Part shown: positions 7,988 through 13,828 of the stretch, one piece after another
Position numbering within the stretch: the first letter of the stretch is position 1
Layout: each line of letters opens with the position of its first letter
Assembly (NCBI GenBank): GCA_050996405.1
Contig: JBPCRW010000074.1
Span: forward strand, 1 to 32,265
Source of the DNA: JBPCRW01 sp050996405
GTDB lineage: Bacteria; Acidobacteriota; Blastocatellia; Pyrinomonadales; Pyrinomonadaceae
Reading direction: 5' to 3'
DNA length: 32,265 nt
Made by a program: the position numbers and the translations under genes
Notes under the pieces: generated by a model
Told to the model about the DNA's origin: nothing
The model's input: only the letters and a program-made list of their open reading frames with translations
Databases searched by the model: none

Positions 7988-9253
7988 TTATCTGGCTTGA
8001 TTAGTAAGTTTTCGTTCTCTGACTTGATAAAGATATTCTTCTCGTTCTCGCGGGATGTCTGATTGAAAGTTAGTCACCGCCCAATATCGCATCATATCGG
8101 CGGCGTGTGAAGTCCAGTCGTGTAATGGTCGGGAGTTATATTCTCCCATCTTGTCGTTCCATTCTTTTCTGTATTGTGATAGTGATTCGATTAACAATTT
8201 ACAGTCTTCATCAATCCATAAGGTGTTGAATCTCATTCTCAGAGCGTTGATACCGTCATCTATGGCTATATTTGGAGCTATCTGAAAGTCTAGTCCTAAT
8301 TCTTGCGCGATTTCTAATCTACTTTTACCTGAACCGAGTTCTCTAACTCTGATGTCGTGAGGTGCAAAGTGTTCTCCGTAATTGTAACCCTTTGATTTTA
8401 GCACATTGACATAATGGGGTAGTCCTTCGCCTGATGCTTCGTAATAATCAATCACTCGCCATTGTGTTCCGTAAACCTGAAAGAAACCGATTACCGTCGA
8501 ATCGCCAACTCCTAAGTCCCACCACGTATGGACCTTTAACATCTGGTCGTAGGGAACTTTTGTAATCCTATTCTCCGAGCGAGCGAGTTCCAGTTCTTTT
8601 GAGTAGTAAGCCCCTTTGATTGCCGCATCGAACGAACACATATACTCCTGATTAAACTCATCATCTGTCATTACCTTTCGTGCGTCATCGAGTTCTAATT
8701 GCGGGATAATCTGGGTATCTTCAACTGTCAGTAGCATTGAGAGCCAGTTTTTAGTGATTTTCCCTTTCTGGTAAAGGTCATAGAGTTGATTCTTTCCTTT
8801 TGGCGTTCCAATCCAGATTGCATAACCTTCGTGGTCTGAAAGAGCGGGTCTGATGATTTCTGAAAAGATATTTGAAGGCTGCTGTGAGTATTCATCAAAG
8901 ACAACACCCCAAAGCGCAATACCACGAAGTGAGTCCGGGTTATCCGCTCCGTAAAGAGTCAGGCGTGAACCGTTCGGGTATTTCACCGTCAGTTCCGCTT
9001 CATTAAACTCCACACCGGGAATCGGACGGGCGTAATACTTAATTAAGTCCCACGCGATATTCTTAGCCTGTTTGTAGGTCGGTGCTATGTAAGCGAATCT
9101 TGACTGGGGGATTCTAAGAGCATCGCGCTGGAGATGGTTGAGTCCGGCAGTAGATTTTCCTCCTCTCCGGTGAATAACGAGGACAATCCATCGTTTTGTG
9201 GATTCGTGGAGTTTATACTGCCATTCTCTGGGAGAATACGGGATGATGACCAA
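7988..9253 (-). CDS. terL: phage terminase large subunit
   Basis: 421 residues: packaging ATPase plus nuclease. The Walker A-like HRRGGKST is at residues 28-35, the adenine-binding WQYKLHESTKRW just before it, Walker B LWGVVFDEY at 114-122 (D120, E121) and the coupling motif WIGTPKGKN at 147-155. The RNase H-like nuclease begins with WWDLGVGDST (D246, D251) and ends with HDWTSHAADMMRY. The only available start is TTG 9253: a stop lies upstream in frame and no ATG exists before Walker A. Its first 169 bases overlap terS out of frame, so coupling to, or frameshifting from, terS is plausible. Confidence 0.92.
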   Translation of the reverse strand: MVIIPYSPREWQYKLHESTKRWIVLVIHRRGGKSTAGLNHLQRDALRIPQSRFAYIAPTYKQAKNIAWDLIKYYARPIPGVEFNEAELTVKYPNGSRLTLYGADNPDSLRGIALWGVVFDEYSQQPSNIFSEIIRPALSDHEGYAIWIGTPKGKNQLYDLYQKGKITKNWLSMLLTVEDTQIIPQLELDDARKVMTDDEFNQEYMCSFDAAIKGAYYSKELELARSENRITKVPYDQMLKVHTWWDLGVGDSTVIGFFQVYGTQWRVIDYYEASGEGLPHYVNVLKSKGYNYGEHFAPHDIRVRELGSGKSRLEIAQELGLDFQIAPNIAIDDGINALRMRFNTLWIDEDCKLLIESLSQYRKEWNDKMGEYNSRPLHDWTSHAADMMRYWAVTNFQSDIPREREEYLYQVRERKLTNQAR

Positions 9254-9465
9254 CTGATTGTGAGATTTCCGCCTATTTCAGCATTAATATCTTGGGGTAT
9301 CATTCTTGCGAACGCATTTTTCAAGTTATCTGCCGCCCATCTCTGGTCGTCTTTGCGTTCTGATTCGAGATGTTTCTTTAACACTTTGAAATATGGTTCG
9401 GTCAGACTTGAATACCGTTCCATTAACTTTAATTCATCTCTCAGTGATTTTCTGCCGGTTTTCAC
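9085..9465 (-). CDS. terminase small subunit-like protein
   Basis: 126 residues from a GTG start. The N-terminal part (MKTGRKSLRDELKLMERYSS, then helices with LKKHLES and RWAADNLKNAFARMIPQD) resembles the helical DNA-recognition half of small terminases. INAEIGGNLTISW resembles their usual C-terminal strand. The reading frame then runs on for about 57 codons inside terL, giving a Ser-rich tail that looks like shadow coding. The assignment rests on location directly before terL and on the helical N-terminus. Confidence 0.6.
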   Translation of the reverse strand: MKTGRKSLRDELKLMERYSSLTEPYFKVLKKHLESERKDDQRWAADNLKNAFARMIPQDINAEIGGNLTISWSSSRILPENGSINSTNPQNDGLSSLFTGEEENLLPDSTISSAMLLESPSQDSLT

Positions 9466-9489
9466 GTTAGTTATTTACTTTTCTCTTAT

Positions 9490-9765
9490 TTATAAAGAGT
9501 TTAAAAATTGAAGTTTTGTAGAAAGTGTGTAAGCGATTTGCGATTCTCTGTTGATTTGCAGGTCTATCTGGCGTTTTTCTATCTGTAAATTTTCGAGCGT
9601 TTTTCTACCGTCTTTCATTGTCGGATAAATGATTCCTGATGACTTGTTTATCTCATCTTCAATCTTTCCTAATTCTTCTTCTAAAAACTTCACTTCAATT
9701 TCTGCTTTCCATAATGCTTCTTCTAAAGATTCTTTATACTTTTCAGTGAATTTTTTTTTTGTCAT
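9490..9765 (-). CDS. coiled-coil phage protein, hypothetical
   Basis: 91 residues, strongly helical and charged (AEIEVKFLEEELGKIEDEIN, then LENLQIEKRQIDLQINRES), with heptad-like Leu/Ile spacing over most of the length. It starts within the end of the preceding small gene and lies just before terS. It may be a packaging accessory or regulator; no family is recognised. Confidence 0.55.
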   Translation of the reverse strand: MTKKKFTEKYKESLEEALWKAEIEVKFLEEELGKIEDEINKSSGIIYPTMKDGRKTLENLQIEKRQIDLQINRESQIAYTLSTKLQFLNSL

Positions 9766-9904
9766 TGATTGGTTTGTGAGGTTGATAATGAGGGTTTAAC
9801 TCGATGTCTTCAAACTTCTTATTGTAAATTTCCCACGCTTCGGGAAGTGAGCATTTATACTTGATGAGAATATCTTCCAGTATTTGAGAGGTAAGAGATT
9901 TCAT
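9743..9904 (-). CDS. 53-residue phage protein with leaderless-type start
   Basis: I chose ATG 9904 (MKSLTSQILEDILIKYKCSL) over an upstream ATG that would add a Cys/Tyr-rich, unlikely segment. The sequence TGC-TATACT, an extended -10 promoter, ends six bases before this ATG and no ribosome site is present, as for the 38-residue gene at 6003-6119. The product ends in HKPINDKKKIH and overlaps the next gene by 23 bases. It is the first gene of the leftward virion block. Function unknown. Confidence 0.5.
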   Translation of the reverse strand: MKSLTSQILEDILIKYKCSLPEAWEIYNKKFEDIELNPHYQPHKPINDKKKIH

Positions 9905-9919
9905 ACTGTAAGTATAGCA
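9905..9919 (-). promoter_or_regulatory. extended -10 promoter of the virion block
   Basis: TGC-TATACT on the leftward strand, six bases before ATG 9904. There is no well-placed -35 hexamer. A phage-encoded activator or a host sigma factor using the TG extension could drive late genes from here. Confidence 0.45.
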
Positions 9920-9989
9920 AATGGAGTAGTTAGGGTAGATACAATTACCCCTTTCTCTGATAAATACCATAAAGGTTTAAAGCTATGTA

Positions 9990-10201
9990 TCAGTTAAGTT
10001 AAGAGATGCTCAGTTCATTCTCTTTGCCATTCCTATGAGGGGGTCTTTCGCTCTGGAGTGTTGGTGTTCGGTTGTTTTTTCGGTGTACCATCCGATAGTT
10101 TATTTCTGTCACACACACCAACACATCAGAGAGAACGAAGCATAGGGGGCTAGATTCATTCTATTTATCGTGGGAAGAACCTAAACACCACGTTTAACTG
10201 A
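9990..10201. other. nested inverted repeats upstream of the terminase block; possible pac site or structured RNA
   Basis: A gene-free stretch built like one large imperfect stem-loop. The outer arms are TCAGTTAA (9990-9997) and TTAACTGA (10194-10201). Next come CCTATG (10032-10037) and CATAGG (10141-10146). Then CTCTG (10051-10055) pairs with CAGAG (10127-10131) and GTGTTGGTGT (10058-10067) pairs perfectly with ACACCAACAC (10115-10124). The loop holds a smaller TCGG/CCGA pair. Packaging sites often lie near terS, so a pac/cos role is possible; a regulatory RNA is the alternative. Confidence 0.45.
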
Positions 10202-10225
10202 ATTGTATTTTCTATTCTATTGAAT

Positions 10226-10262
10226 AAAAACGCCACCGCTCAATTTGATTGAGCAACAGCGT
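10226..10262 (-). terminator. intrinsic terminator of the 83-residue gene
   Basis: Two bases after the stop of the leftward gene at 10264-10515. The inner stem GCTCAAT/ATTGAGC (loop TTG) sits inside a GACGC/GCGTT-type outer pair, followed on the leftward transcript by TTTTT. Confidence 0.7.
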
Positions 10263-10263
10263 C

Positions 10264-10515
10264 TTATTTCAATTTATTTTTTGTCCAATTAAGGATTGCT
10301 TTATAAGCCATTAGCTGACCTTCAAAACCTTTCTTACCAGAACCTGATGTAATACAATTTTCTAAAATCTCTTGTAAGTCTTCTAAAGTTTCAGTATATG
10401 AAGTTTTGCCATAGGCTTTTATCTTTTTTGATAAGCCTTTGTAAATAGTCGGCATTTCTACTGAATTTTGTTCAAGAAAATCATACATATCCTTTCTTGC
10501 TTCTGATGTAGTCAT
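10264..10515 (-). CDS. small helical phage protein, possible regulator
   Basis: 83 residues from ATG 10515 (a TTG nine codons upstream is less likely). It is helical and charged: MTTSEARKDMYDFLEQN, a basic segment GLSKKIKAYGKTS, then LEDLQEILENC. It is a single-gene unit between its own promoter and its own terminator, reading away from the predicted origin and opposite to the early genes. Phage repressors and copy-control proteins often sit like this, but no helix-turn-helix is evident and no family is recognised. The leader carries a hairpin (10524-10557) nine bases before the start. Confidence 0.55.
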   Translation of the reverse strand: MTTSEARKDMYDFLEQNSVEMPTIYKGLSKKIKAYGKTSYTETLEDLQEILENCITSGSGKKGFEGQLMAYKAILNWTKNKLK

Positions 10516-10523
10516 AAAATTAA

Positions 10524-10557
10524 ATACCCGTCCAATCCTCAAAGATGAAACGGGTAT
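10524..10557 (-). promoter_or_regulatory. leader hairpin before the 83-residue gene
   Basis: Perfect 8-base arms ATACCCGT (10550-10557 as read on the leftward strand) and ACGGGTAT (10524-10531) with an 18-base loop containing GAGG. It ends nine bases before ATG 10515, so it could gate translation. As DNA it could also be an operator. Confidence 0.4.
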
Positions 10558-10595
10558 ATGAGGACTGTTTTGTTTATTTGTTCTTTCTTGTAAGT

Positions 10596-10604
10596 ATTAT
10601 AGCA
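10596..10604 (-). promoter_or_regulatory. leftward extended -10 promoter
   Basis: TGC-TATAAT on the leftward strand, followed by ACTTA as at the promoter near 6,125. It drives the 83-residue gene with a leader of about 75 bases. The -35 region is weak. Confidence 0.55.
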
Positions 10605-10622
10605 CAAAGACTTAGAGGGTCT

Positions 10623-10729
10623 TGTGGATAACTATTTACAAGGATAAAATCGGCGGAAATTCCAAAAGATTTTATGGCTTATTTGAGCATAATATATATA
10701 AATATAACGGTGTAACCCCTTTATCCACA
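10623..10729. other. probable replication origin with two perfect DnaA boxes
   Basis: TGTGGATAA at 10623-10631 and TTATCCACA at 10721-10729 are both exact matches to the strong DnaA box, in opposite orientations. Between them lie a mirrored ATAAAATC/GATTTTAT pair and an AT-only run (10689-10706). The element sits between divergent promoters. It is best read as an origin opened by host DnaA. No element-coded initiator gene is recognised nearby. Confidence 0.65.
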
Positions 10730-10738
10730 ACATTTATC

Positions 10739-10767
10739 TTGACAATATATATAAATACCTATATACT
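10739..10767 (+). promoter_or_regulatory. rightward early promoter
   Basis: TTGACA (10739-10744), exactly 17 bases, then TATACT (10762-10767). Six bases later comes ATG AGT TAA, a two-codon reading frame at the expected transcription start. The spacer and -10 region carry ATAAATACCTATATA, closely similar to the second rightward promoter at 13,273. It drives the early block from 10,815. Downstream, GTCC-GAGA-GGAC (10787-10798) forms a tetraloop hairpin in the leader. Confidence 0.75.
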
Positions 10768-10814
10768 TATTCTATGAGTTAATTAAGTCCGAGAGGACAG
10801 AAAAACAAAAACCA

Positions 10815-10961
10815 ATGAAAGTAATAACAGTCAACCATTTTGAGGAGGGACGTTCCTATATCATTATGGACAACCCACGCAAAGCCATTAAAAAAGAGGG
10901 AAAAGTTTGTAAGAACGAAAACCACGACCACATCATTTCAACATTAAAATCATGTAAATGA
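10815..10961 (+). CDS. 48-residue phage early protein, unknown
   Basis: First gene of the rightward early block. It begins MKVITVNHFEEGRSYIIMD, then a lysine-rich stretch and a C-terminal half with two Cys and several His (VCKNENHDHII, SCK). The stop overlaps the next start (ATGA). The Cys/His pattern could bind a metal but has no standard finger spacing. Function is not identified. Confidence 0.55.
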   Translation: MKVITVNHFEEGRSYIIMDNPRKAIKKEGKVCKNENHDHIISTLKSCK

Positions 10962-11116
10962 CACATTCACACAAAACCCACGAAGAAGTTACAAAATGCG
11001 CCGTTTCATTCGGAGCTTGCTATAAAAATGCAATCCACACCGCAAGAGCCAACGGCAAATCTCAAAACAACAAACCTTCATCAGCCCACCAAGAAGACAG
11101 AATAACTAACTATTAA
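10958..11116 (+). CDS. 52-residue phage early protein, unknown
   Basis: Starts MTHSHKTHEEVTKCAVSFG and overlaps the previous gene by four bases, so translation is probably coupled. The middle (AVSFGACYKNAIHTARANGK) could form a small helix-turn-helix, and the C-terminus is polar. No family is recognised, and the existence of the gene rests mainly on the ATGA coupling and the tight packing. Confidence 0.5.
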   Translation: MTHSHKTHEEVTKCAVSFGACYKNAIHTARANGKSQNNKPSSAHQEDRITNY

Positions 11117-11126
11117 ACCTAATAAA

Positions 11127-11318
11127 ATGAACAAACAAGAAGAAACTCAATTACTCGAATATATTATCGCTCCAAACTATACAGATTCCTTATTCTCGGC
11201 TAACCACCGTAATGCTATGAAAGCAAAATACGGTTACACCAACGCCGAATCAATCAAAATAGATGAACTCAATTTTCAAGCATATCGTCCTAACGAAAAC
11301 CAAGACTTAATTTTTTAA
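11127..11318 (+). CDS. 63-residue phage early protein, unknown
   Basis: Starts MNKQEETQLLEYIIAPNYT and contains HRNAMKAKYGY and an acidic C-terminal part ending QDLIF. It is soluble and helical in the first half. It lies ten bases after the previous stop and six before the next start. No family is recognised. Confidence 0.55.
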   Translation: MNKQEETQLLEYIIAPNYTDSLFSANHRNAMKAKYGYTNAESIKIDELNFQAYRPNENQDLIF

Positions 11319-11323
11319 TCAAA

Positions 11324-11485
11324 ATGAATCACATAAACATAAAACTCAAAAAAACAGCAATCACTCTTTCCTTTCTCTTACTTGTCCTGCTCGGACTCCA
11401 ATTCACCGTTAAAAGTTTAGTCCAGTGGCACTACCAAACCTTTACCGCACCGCTTATTGAAACGCCACGACATTTAACAAAATAA
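11324..11485 (+). CDS. single-span membrane protein, probably the anchor half of a split lysozyme
   Basis: 53 residues: a basic N-terminus (MNHINIKLKKT), one strong hydrophobic helix (residues 12-29) and a short outside segment, as in signal-anchor endolysins or small holins. The frame stops at TAA 11483-11485. The -1 frame, however, stays open from 11461 through the lysozyme-like gene at 11527-11844 and reads naturally as protein. The stop is preceded by AAAA and followed by a perfect GGCTAC/GTAGCC hairpin (11493-11508). This may be programmed frameshifting, a mutation or a homopolymer error. Confidence 0.6.
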   Translation: MNHINIKLKKTAITLSFLLLVLLGLQFTVKSLVQWHYQTFTAPLIETPRHLTK

Positions 11486-11526
11486 AGGGGGAGGCTACAA
11501 AGGTAGCCGGAGAGAATAAAAATCCA

Positions 11527-11844
11527 GTGGCGAGGCAAATAACCACATCTGGCGAAGTTATAAAACCAACCAACAAAGAGATAATCCACAAAATACACGG
11601 ACTTGAAAGTTCCTTTGGAAAAAACGATAAATGCGTAAGAAAAGGCAAAGGCGTAAATGGGCTAGGATTTGGGCAGAGAATAGACGTTGACAACTGTTAT
11701 CAGAGTTTCGCCGACGTAAGCGCGGACGTGGATAAGTGGCTCAACGACCGTTCGGAAATACCACTTCCTCAATTACTGTGCCTATACAACACTGGGGAAA
11801 AAACTACTAACTGTCAGTATTATCAAGATTACTTAAAATTATGA
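11527..11844 (+). CDS. lysozyme/lytic transglycosylase-like protein
   Basis: 105 residues from GTG 11527. The readable core is HGLESSFGKND (likely catalytic Glu 27 in this numbering), then GVNGLGFGQR, a helical middle and LLCLYNTGEKTTNC. This is the E-S-S-x-G, G-x-G-F, Y-N-x-G order of SLT/goose-lysozyme-type muramidases. Four cysteines suggest disulfides outside the cytoplasm. It has no signal of its own, but continues in the -1 frame from the membrane segment at 11324, so the working product may be an about 170-residue signal-anchored endolysin. If translated alone, GGAGAG at 11509 is a loosely spaced ribosome site. Confidence 0.55.
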   Translation: MARQITTSGEVIKPTNKEIIHKIHGLESSFGKNDKCVRKGKGVNGLGFGQRIDVDNCYQSFADVSADVDKWLNDRSEIPLPQLLCLYNTGEKTTNCQYYQDYLKL

Positions 11845-11984
11845 ACACCACAATTATTGTTTCAAAAGAAACCAGCAAAAGATTAAAAGATTATAAAGAC
11901 AAAAAAAAACTATCCAGTAAAGAAAAAGCAATTAACCACGCCTTATCAATCGCAGAACTTCATCAATTAACTTCAAACAAATGA
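11841..11984 (+). CDS. ribbon-helix-helix-like small protein
   Basis: 47 residues. The N-terminal strand MNTTIIVSKETSKRLKDYKD is followed by a basic turn and SSKEKAINHALSIAELHQL, the strand-helix-helix layout of MetJ/Arc-type DNA-binding proteins such as antitoxins and phage repressors. It starts inside the lysozyme stop (ATGA) and its own stop overlaps the next start. It likely binds DNA as a dimer; the target is unknown. Confidence 0.6.
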   Translation: MNTTIIVSKETSKRLKDYKDKKKLSSKEKAINHALSIAELHQLTSNK

Positions 11985-12205
11985 ATTGGAAAGAAAAATT
12001 TGATAAGTGGTTTCCAATTACTCATCCCGAAGCAGGAATTGATAAGTACGGAGCGTTTATCAAAGTAAACCCTGAAAGAGTCCAAGATTTCATCTCAACT
12101 GAAATCATTGAAAAGATTATTGACGATATACCAGATATTGATTGGGGAGAATATAATTCTCAATTAGCACACCTTAAACAACAACTTAAAAACAAATGGC
12201 TATGA
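11981..12205 (+). CDS. 74-residue phage protein, hypothetical
   Basis: Starts MNWKEKFDKWFPITHPEAG and ends LAHLKQQLKNKWL. It is rich in Trp and acidic residues in the middle (IIDDIPDIDWGEY). It is coupled at both ends, by ATGA to the upstream gene and by a ten-base overlap to the next. No family is recognised; soluble and probably helical. Confidence 0.6.
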   Translation: MNWKEKFDKWFPITHPEAGIDKYGAFIKVNPERVQDFISTEIIEKIIDDIPDIDWGEYNSQLAHLKQQLKNKWL

Positions 12206-12528
12206 CATATTTCAACCAAGCAGTTAAATTGGCGATTGAGAATGGGTGGAATGCTAAACCAAATAGCGTTGTTGTTATGTCTGGAGCGTTTGTATTAGAA
12301 CCAGATTTTTGGGAAGCATTGGGGGAAGGATTAGGGTGGAGTAATTATGCAGTATGTCGGCAGCACGGAATCATACAAGACAATTGTAAATATGGTTATC
12401 CGTCTGAATGGCGTTATCAAGCTCGCCAATACTTCGACCTCATAATGAATAAACAATCTACCGAACCATTCTTTAAAGAACTATTGGAGGGGAGAGATTC
12501 ATTAACTAAGGGCAGCGACCAACGCTAA
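12196..12528 (+). CDS. conserved-looking phage protein, unknown
   Basis: 110 residues. It has AVKLAIENGWNAKPNSVVV, then LEPDFWEALGEGLGW and, near the C-terminus, a helical segment with YQARQYFDLIMN and EPFFKELL. A pattern of FW-x-ALG-x-x-x-GW is familiar from small proteins in phages and phage-derived regions of many bacteria, usually unassigned. It overlaps the upstream gene by ten bases. No function can be given. Confidence 0.6.
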   Translation: MAMTYFNQAVKLAIENGWNAKPNSVVVMSGAFVLEPDFWEALGEGLGWSNYAVCRQHGIIQDNCKYGYPSEWRYQARQYFDLIMNKQSTEPFFKELLEGRDSLTKGSDQR

Positions 12529-12532
12529 GGGA

Positions 12533-12727
12533 ATGAACGATATTATCAATGTACTAATACCAGTATTACTTTTTATTGCTATTTATTTTTTGGGATGGAG
12601 TAAGGGTAATTCGATTGGTTATCAAAATGCTTTACAGAAACTAGCAGACGGCTCAATCCATTTAACGATAAATGTTAAACCTGAAAATCTCCATAACCAA
12701 GAAGTAACCATTAAAAAGATTAACTAA
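12533..12727 (+). CDS. small single-span membrane protein
   Basis: 64 residues with an N-terminal hydrophobic helix (residues 4-20, IINVLIPVLLFIAIYFLGW) and a polar C-terminal tail ending in VTIKKIN. The helix is directly after the start with no cleavage site. It lies in the early block near the lysozyme genes, so it could be a holin or spanin-like partner, or a superinfection-exclusion protein. None of these can be shown. Confidence 0.6.
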   Translation: MNDIINVLIPVLLFIAIYFLGWSKGNSIGYQNALQKLADGSIHLTINVKPENLHNQEVTIKKIN

Positions 12728-12745
12728 GTCCGAGAAAGGGAAAGT

Positions 12746-12967
12746 ATGAAAGAAACAGAACCAATAGAAACTTTTGAAGAAGTCTATGAAATTGATGGAG
12801 TATCGCCAAACAACACTCTTTTTGTGATTGAAAAGTTAAAACTGGAATTAGAAATAGCTCGATTACCAGAAGTAGGCAACACAATTTTCCCTAGTAATCC
12901 TCAATATTTTCACTATCACGGCACACGCCCTTGTTACAATAATCCCTGTATTTACGCGACGCACTAA
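12746..12967 (+). CDS. 73-residue acidic phage protein, unknown
   Basis: Starts MKETEPIETFEEVYEIDGV after a GGGAAAG ribosome site. The leader repeats AAGTCCGAGA, also seen in the leader of the first early gene (10785-10794). The N-terminal two thirds is acidic and helical, and the end has Tyr, His and two Cys (FHYHGTRPCYNNPC). It is the last gene before a terminator. Function unknown. Confidence 0.5.
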   Translation: MKETEPIETFEEVYEIDGVSPNNTLFVIEKLKLELEIARLPEVGNTIFPSNPQYFHYHGTRPCYNNPCIYATH

Positions 12968-13055
12968 TTACCGGGAATTATACAAAACAGCGAAAAACCT
13001 GAATTGCCGGTAATTCATTGAATAAAAAAGAAGCCCTGAAAAGGGCTTTTTCTTT
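12966..13055 (+). terminator. terminator closing the first early block
   Basis: An AATTACCGG/CCGGTAATT inverted repeat (12966-12974 and 13007-13015) starts at the stop codon. It is followed by AAGCCCT-GAAA-AGGGCTT (13031-13048) with a T-run after and an A-run before, a strong terminator that should work in both directions. Confidence 0.8.
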
Positions 13056-13272
13056 ACAGACAGCACTCCGCCGATTCTTTGGAAAATCTTTGTTCCTGTT
13101 TATTCTATCCCTAAAATAAATCCTATCGAATGACATACCGTATATCAAGCCTCACTTGGAGTCGCTCGTGCTTTGCAAGCTAATAATAGGCTTATCTGTT
13201 ACAGCATTATAGCTAAACACAGACGAACCCTTAAAAATGGGAATAACTTCTTAATCATCAATAATTTAGCTA
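13056..13272. other. gene-free stretch between the two early blocks
   Basis: No reading frame, tRNA or clear repeat can be supported here. It holds a few short direct echoes but no strong hairpin. It separates the terminator at 13,031 from the second rightward promoter. Confidence 0.5.
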
Positions 13273-13313
13273 TTGAAATAATATGCAATTACATATATAA
13301 TACCTATGTAATT
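13273..13313 (+). promoter_or_regulatory. second early promoter with a palindromic operator over the -10 box
   Basis: TTGAAA (13273-13278), 17 bases, TATAAT (13296-13301). The -10 box lies exactly in the nine-base centre of a perfect nine-base dyad, AATTACATA (13287-13295) and TATGTAATT (13305-13313). A dimeric repressor bound here would block RNA polymerase. The motif TATAATACCTATGTA matches that of the promoter at 10,739, so both may answer to one repressor. Confidence 0.7.
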
Positions 13314-13326
13314 AACGAATAAAAAT

Positions 13327-13467
13327 ATGCAAAAAGGAAAAACTCAATACATCACCGTATGCACTCATTGCCGAAAATTACTGACAGTCATCGCAACTAA
13401 TGAAATAGACATAGACAAAGTTACTTGTCCAAACTGCGGAAAAAAATTAAACGAATACAATGACTAA
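13327..13467 (+). CDS. 46-residue zinc-ribbon protein
   Basis: MQKGKTQYITVCTHCRKLL gives the first CxxC knuckle and VTCPNCGKKL the second, about 25 residues later, a standard two-knuckle zinc ribbon covering the whole protein. Such small ribbons in phages may bind DNA or RNA polymerase. It is first after the operator-controlled promoter. Its stop lies inside the next gene. Confidence 0.7.
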   Translation: MQKGKTQYITVCTHCRKLLTVIATNEIDIDKVTCPNCGKKLNEYND

Positions 13468-13645
13468 ACCAATCTACACCGCTCTATCAGACGGAACTCA
13501 CATCCACCACTCAAACTATGGGGAAACAATCTGTAAAACAAAACACAGAAAAAAAATATCTACATCAATCCAAATCTTAATACTAAGTGGATGGCTCACC
13601 GCAATAATCTTACTGGCTCATATAATCTTAACTAAAATACTATGA
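13460..13645 (+). CDS. small membrane protein, hypothetical
   Basis: 61 residues. A polar N-terminal half (MTKPIYTALSDGTHIHHSNY) with a basic stretch KTKHRKK is followed by one C-terminal hydrophobic helix (about residues 38-59). This is a tail-anchored topology with the N-terminus inside. It overlaps both neighbours. Function unknown. Confidence 0.6.
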   Translation: MTKPIYTALSDGTHIHHSNYGETICKTKHRKKISTSIQILILSGWLTAIILLAHIILTKIL

Positions 13646-13824
13646 ATCAAAAAAAAGTAATCCTCGTTGACCTCGAAACCTTTAATCTCATAAATCTATA
13701 CAAAGCTCTACACAATAAAAAAAACAAATCTGAAACTATCAAAGAAACAATCCTAAAAGCCCTTCCCACTAAACAGCCTGCACCCAGACAAAAAATAATC
13801 CCACCAGCTTCACTACAAAACTAA
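13642..13824 (+). CDS. ribbon-helix-helix-like small protein
   Basis: 60 residues. A strand KKVILVDLETFNLINLYKA, a basic linker NKKNKSE and a helix TIKETILKAL resemble an RHH domain, followed by a Pro-rich basic tail. It is coupled by ATGA to the upstream gene and is the last gene before the G-free region. It is a candidate for the repressor of the palindromic operator upstream, as an autoregulated last gene, but that is only inference. Confidence 0.5.
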   Translation: MNQKKVILVDLETFNLINLYKALHNKKNKSETIKETILKALPTKQPAPRQKIIPPASLQN

Positions 13825-13828
13825 AACG

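Noticed and set aside
9904..9970. Longer start for the 53-residue gene
   Set aside because: It would add a Cys/Tyr/Arg-rich segment lying upstream of the promoter that ends at ATG 9904.
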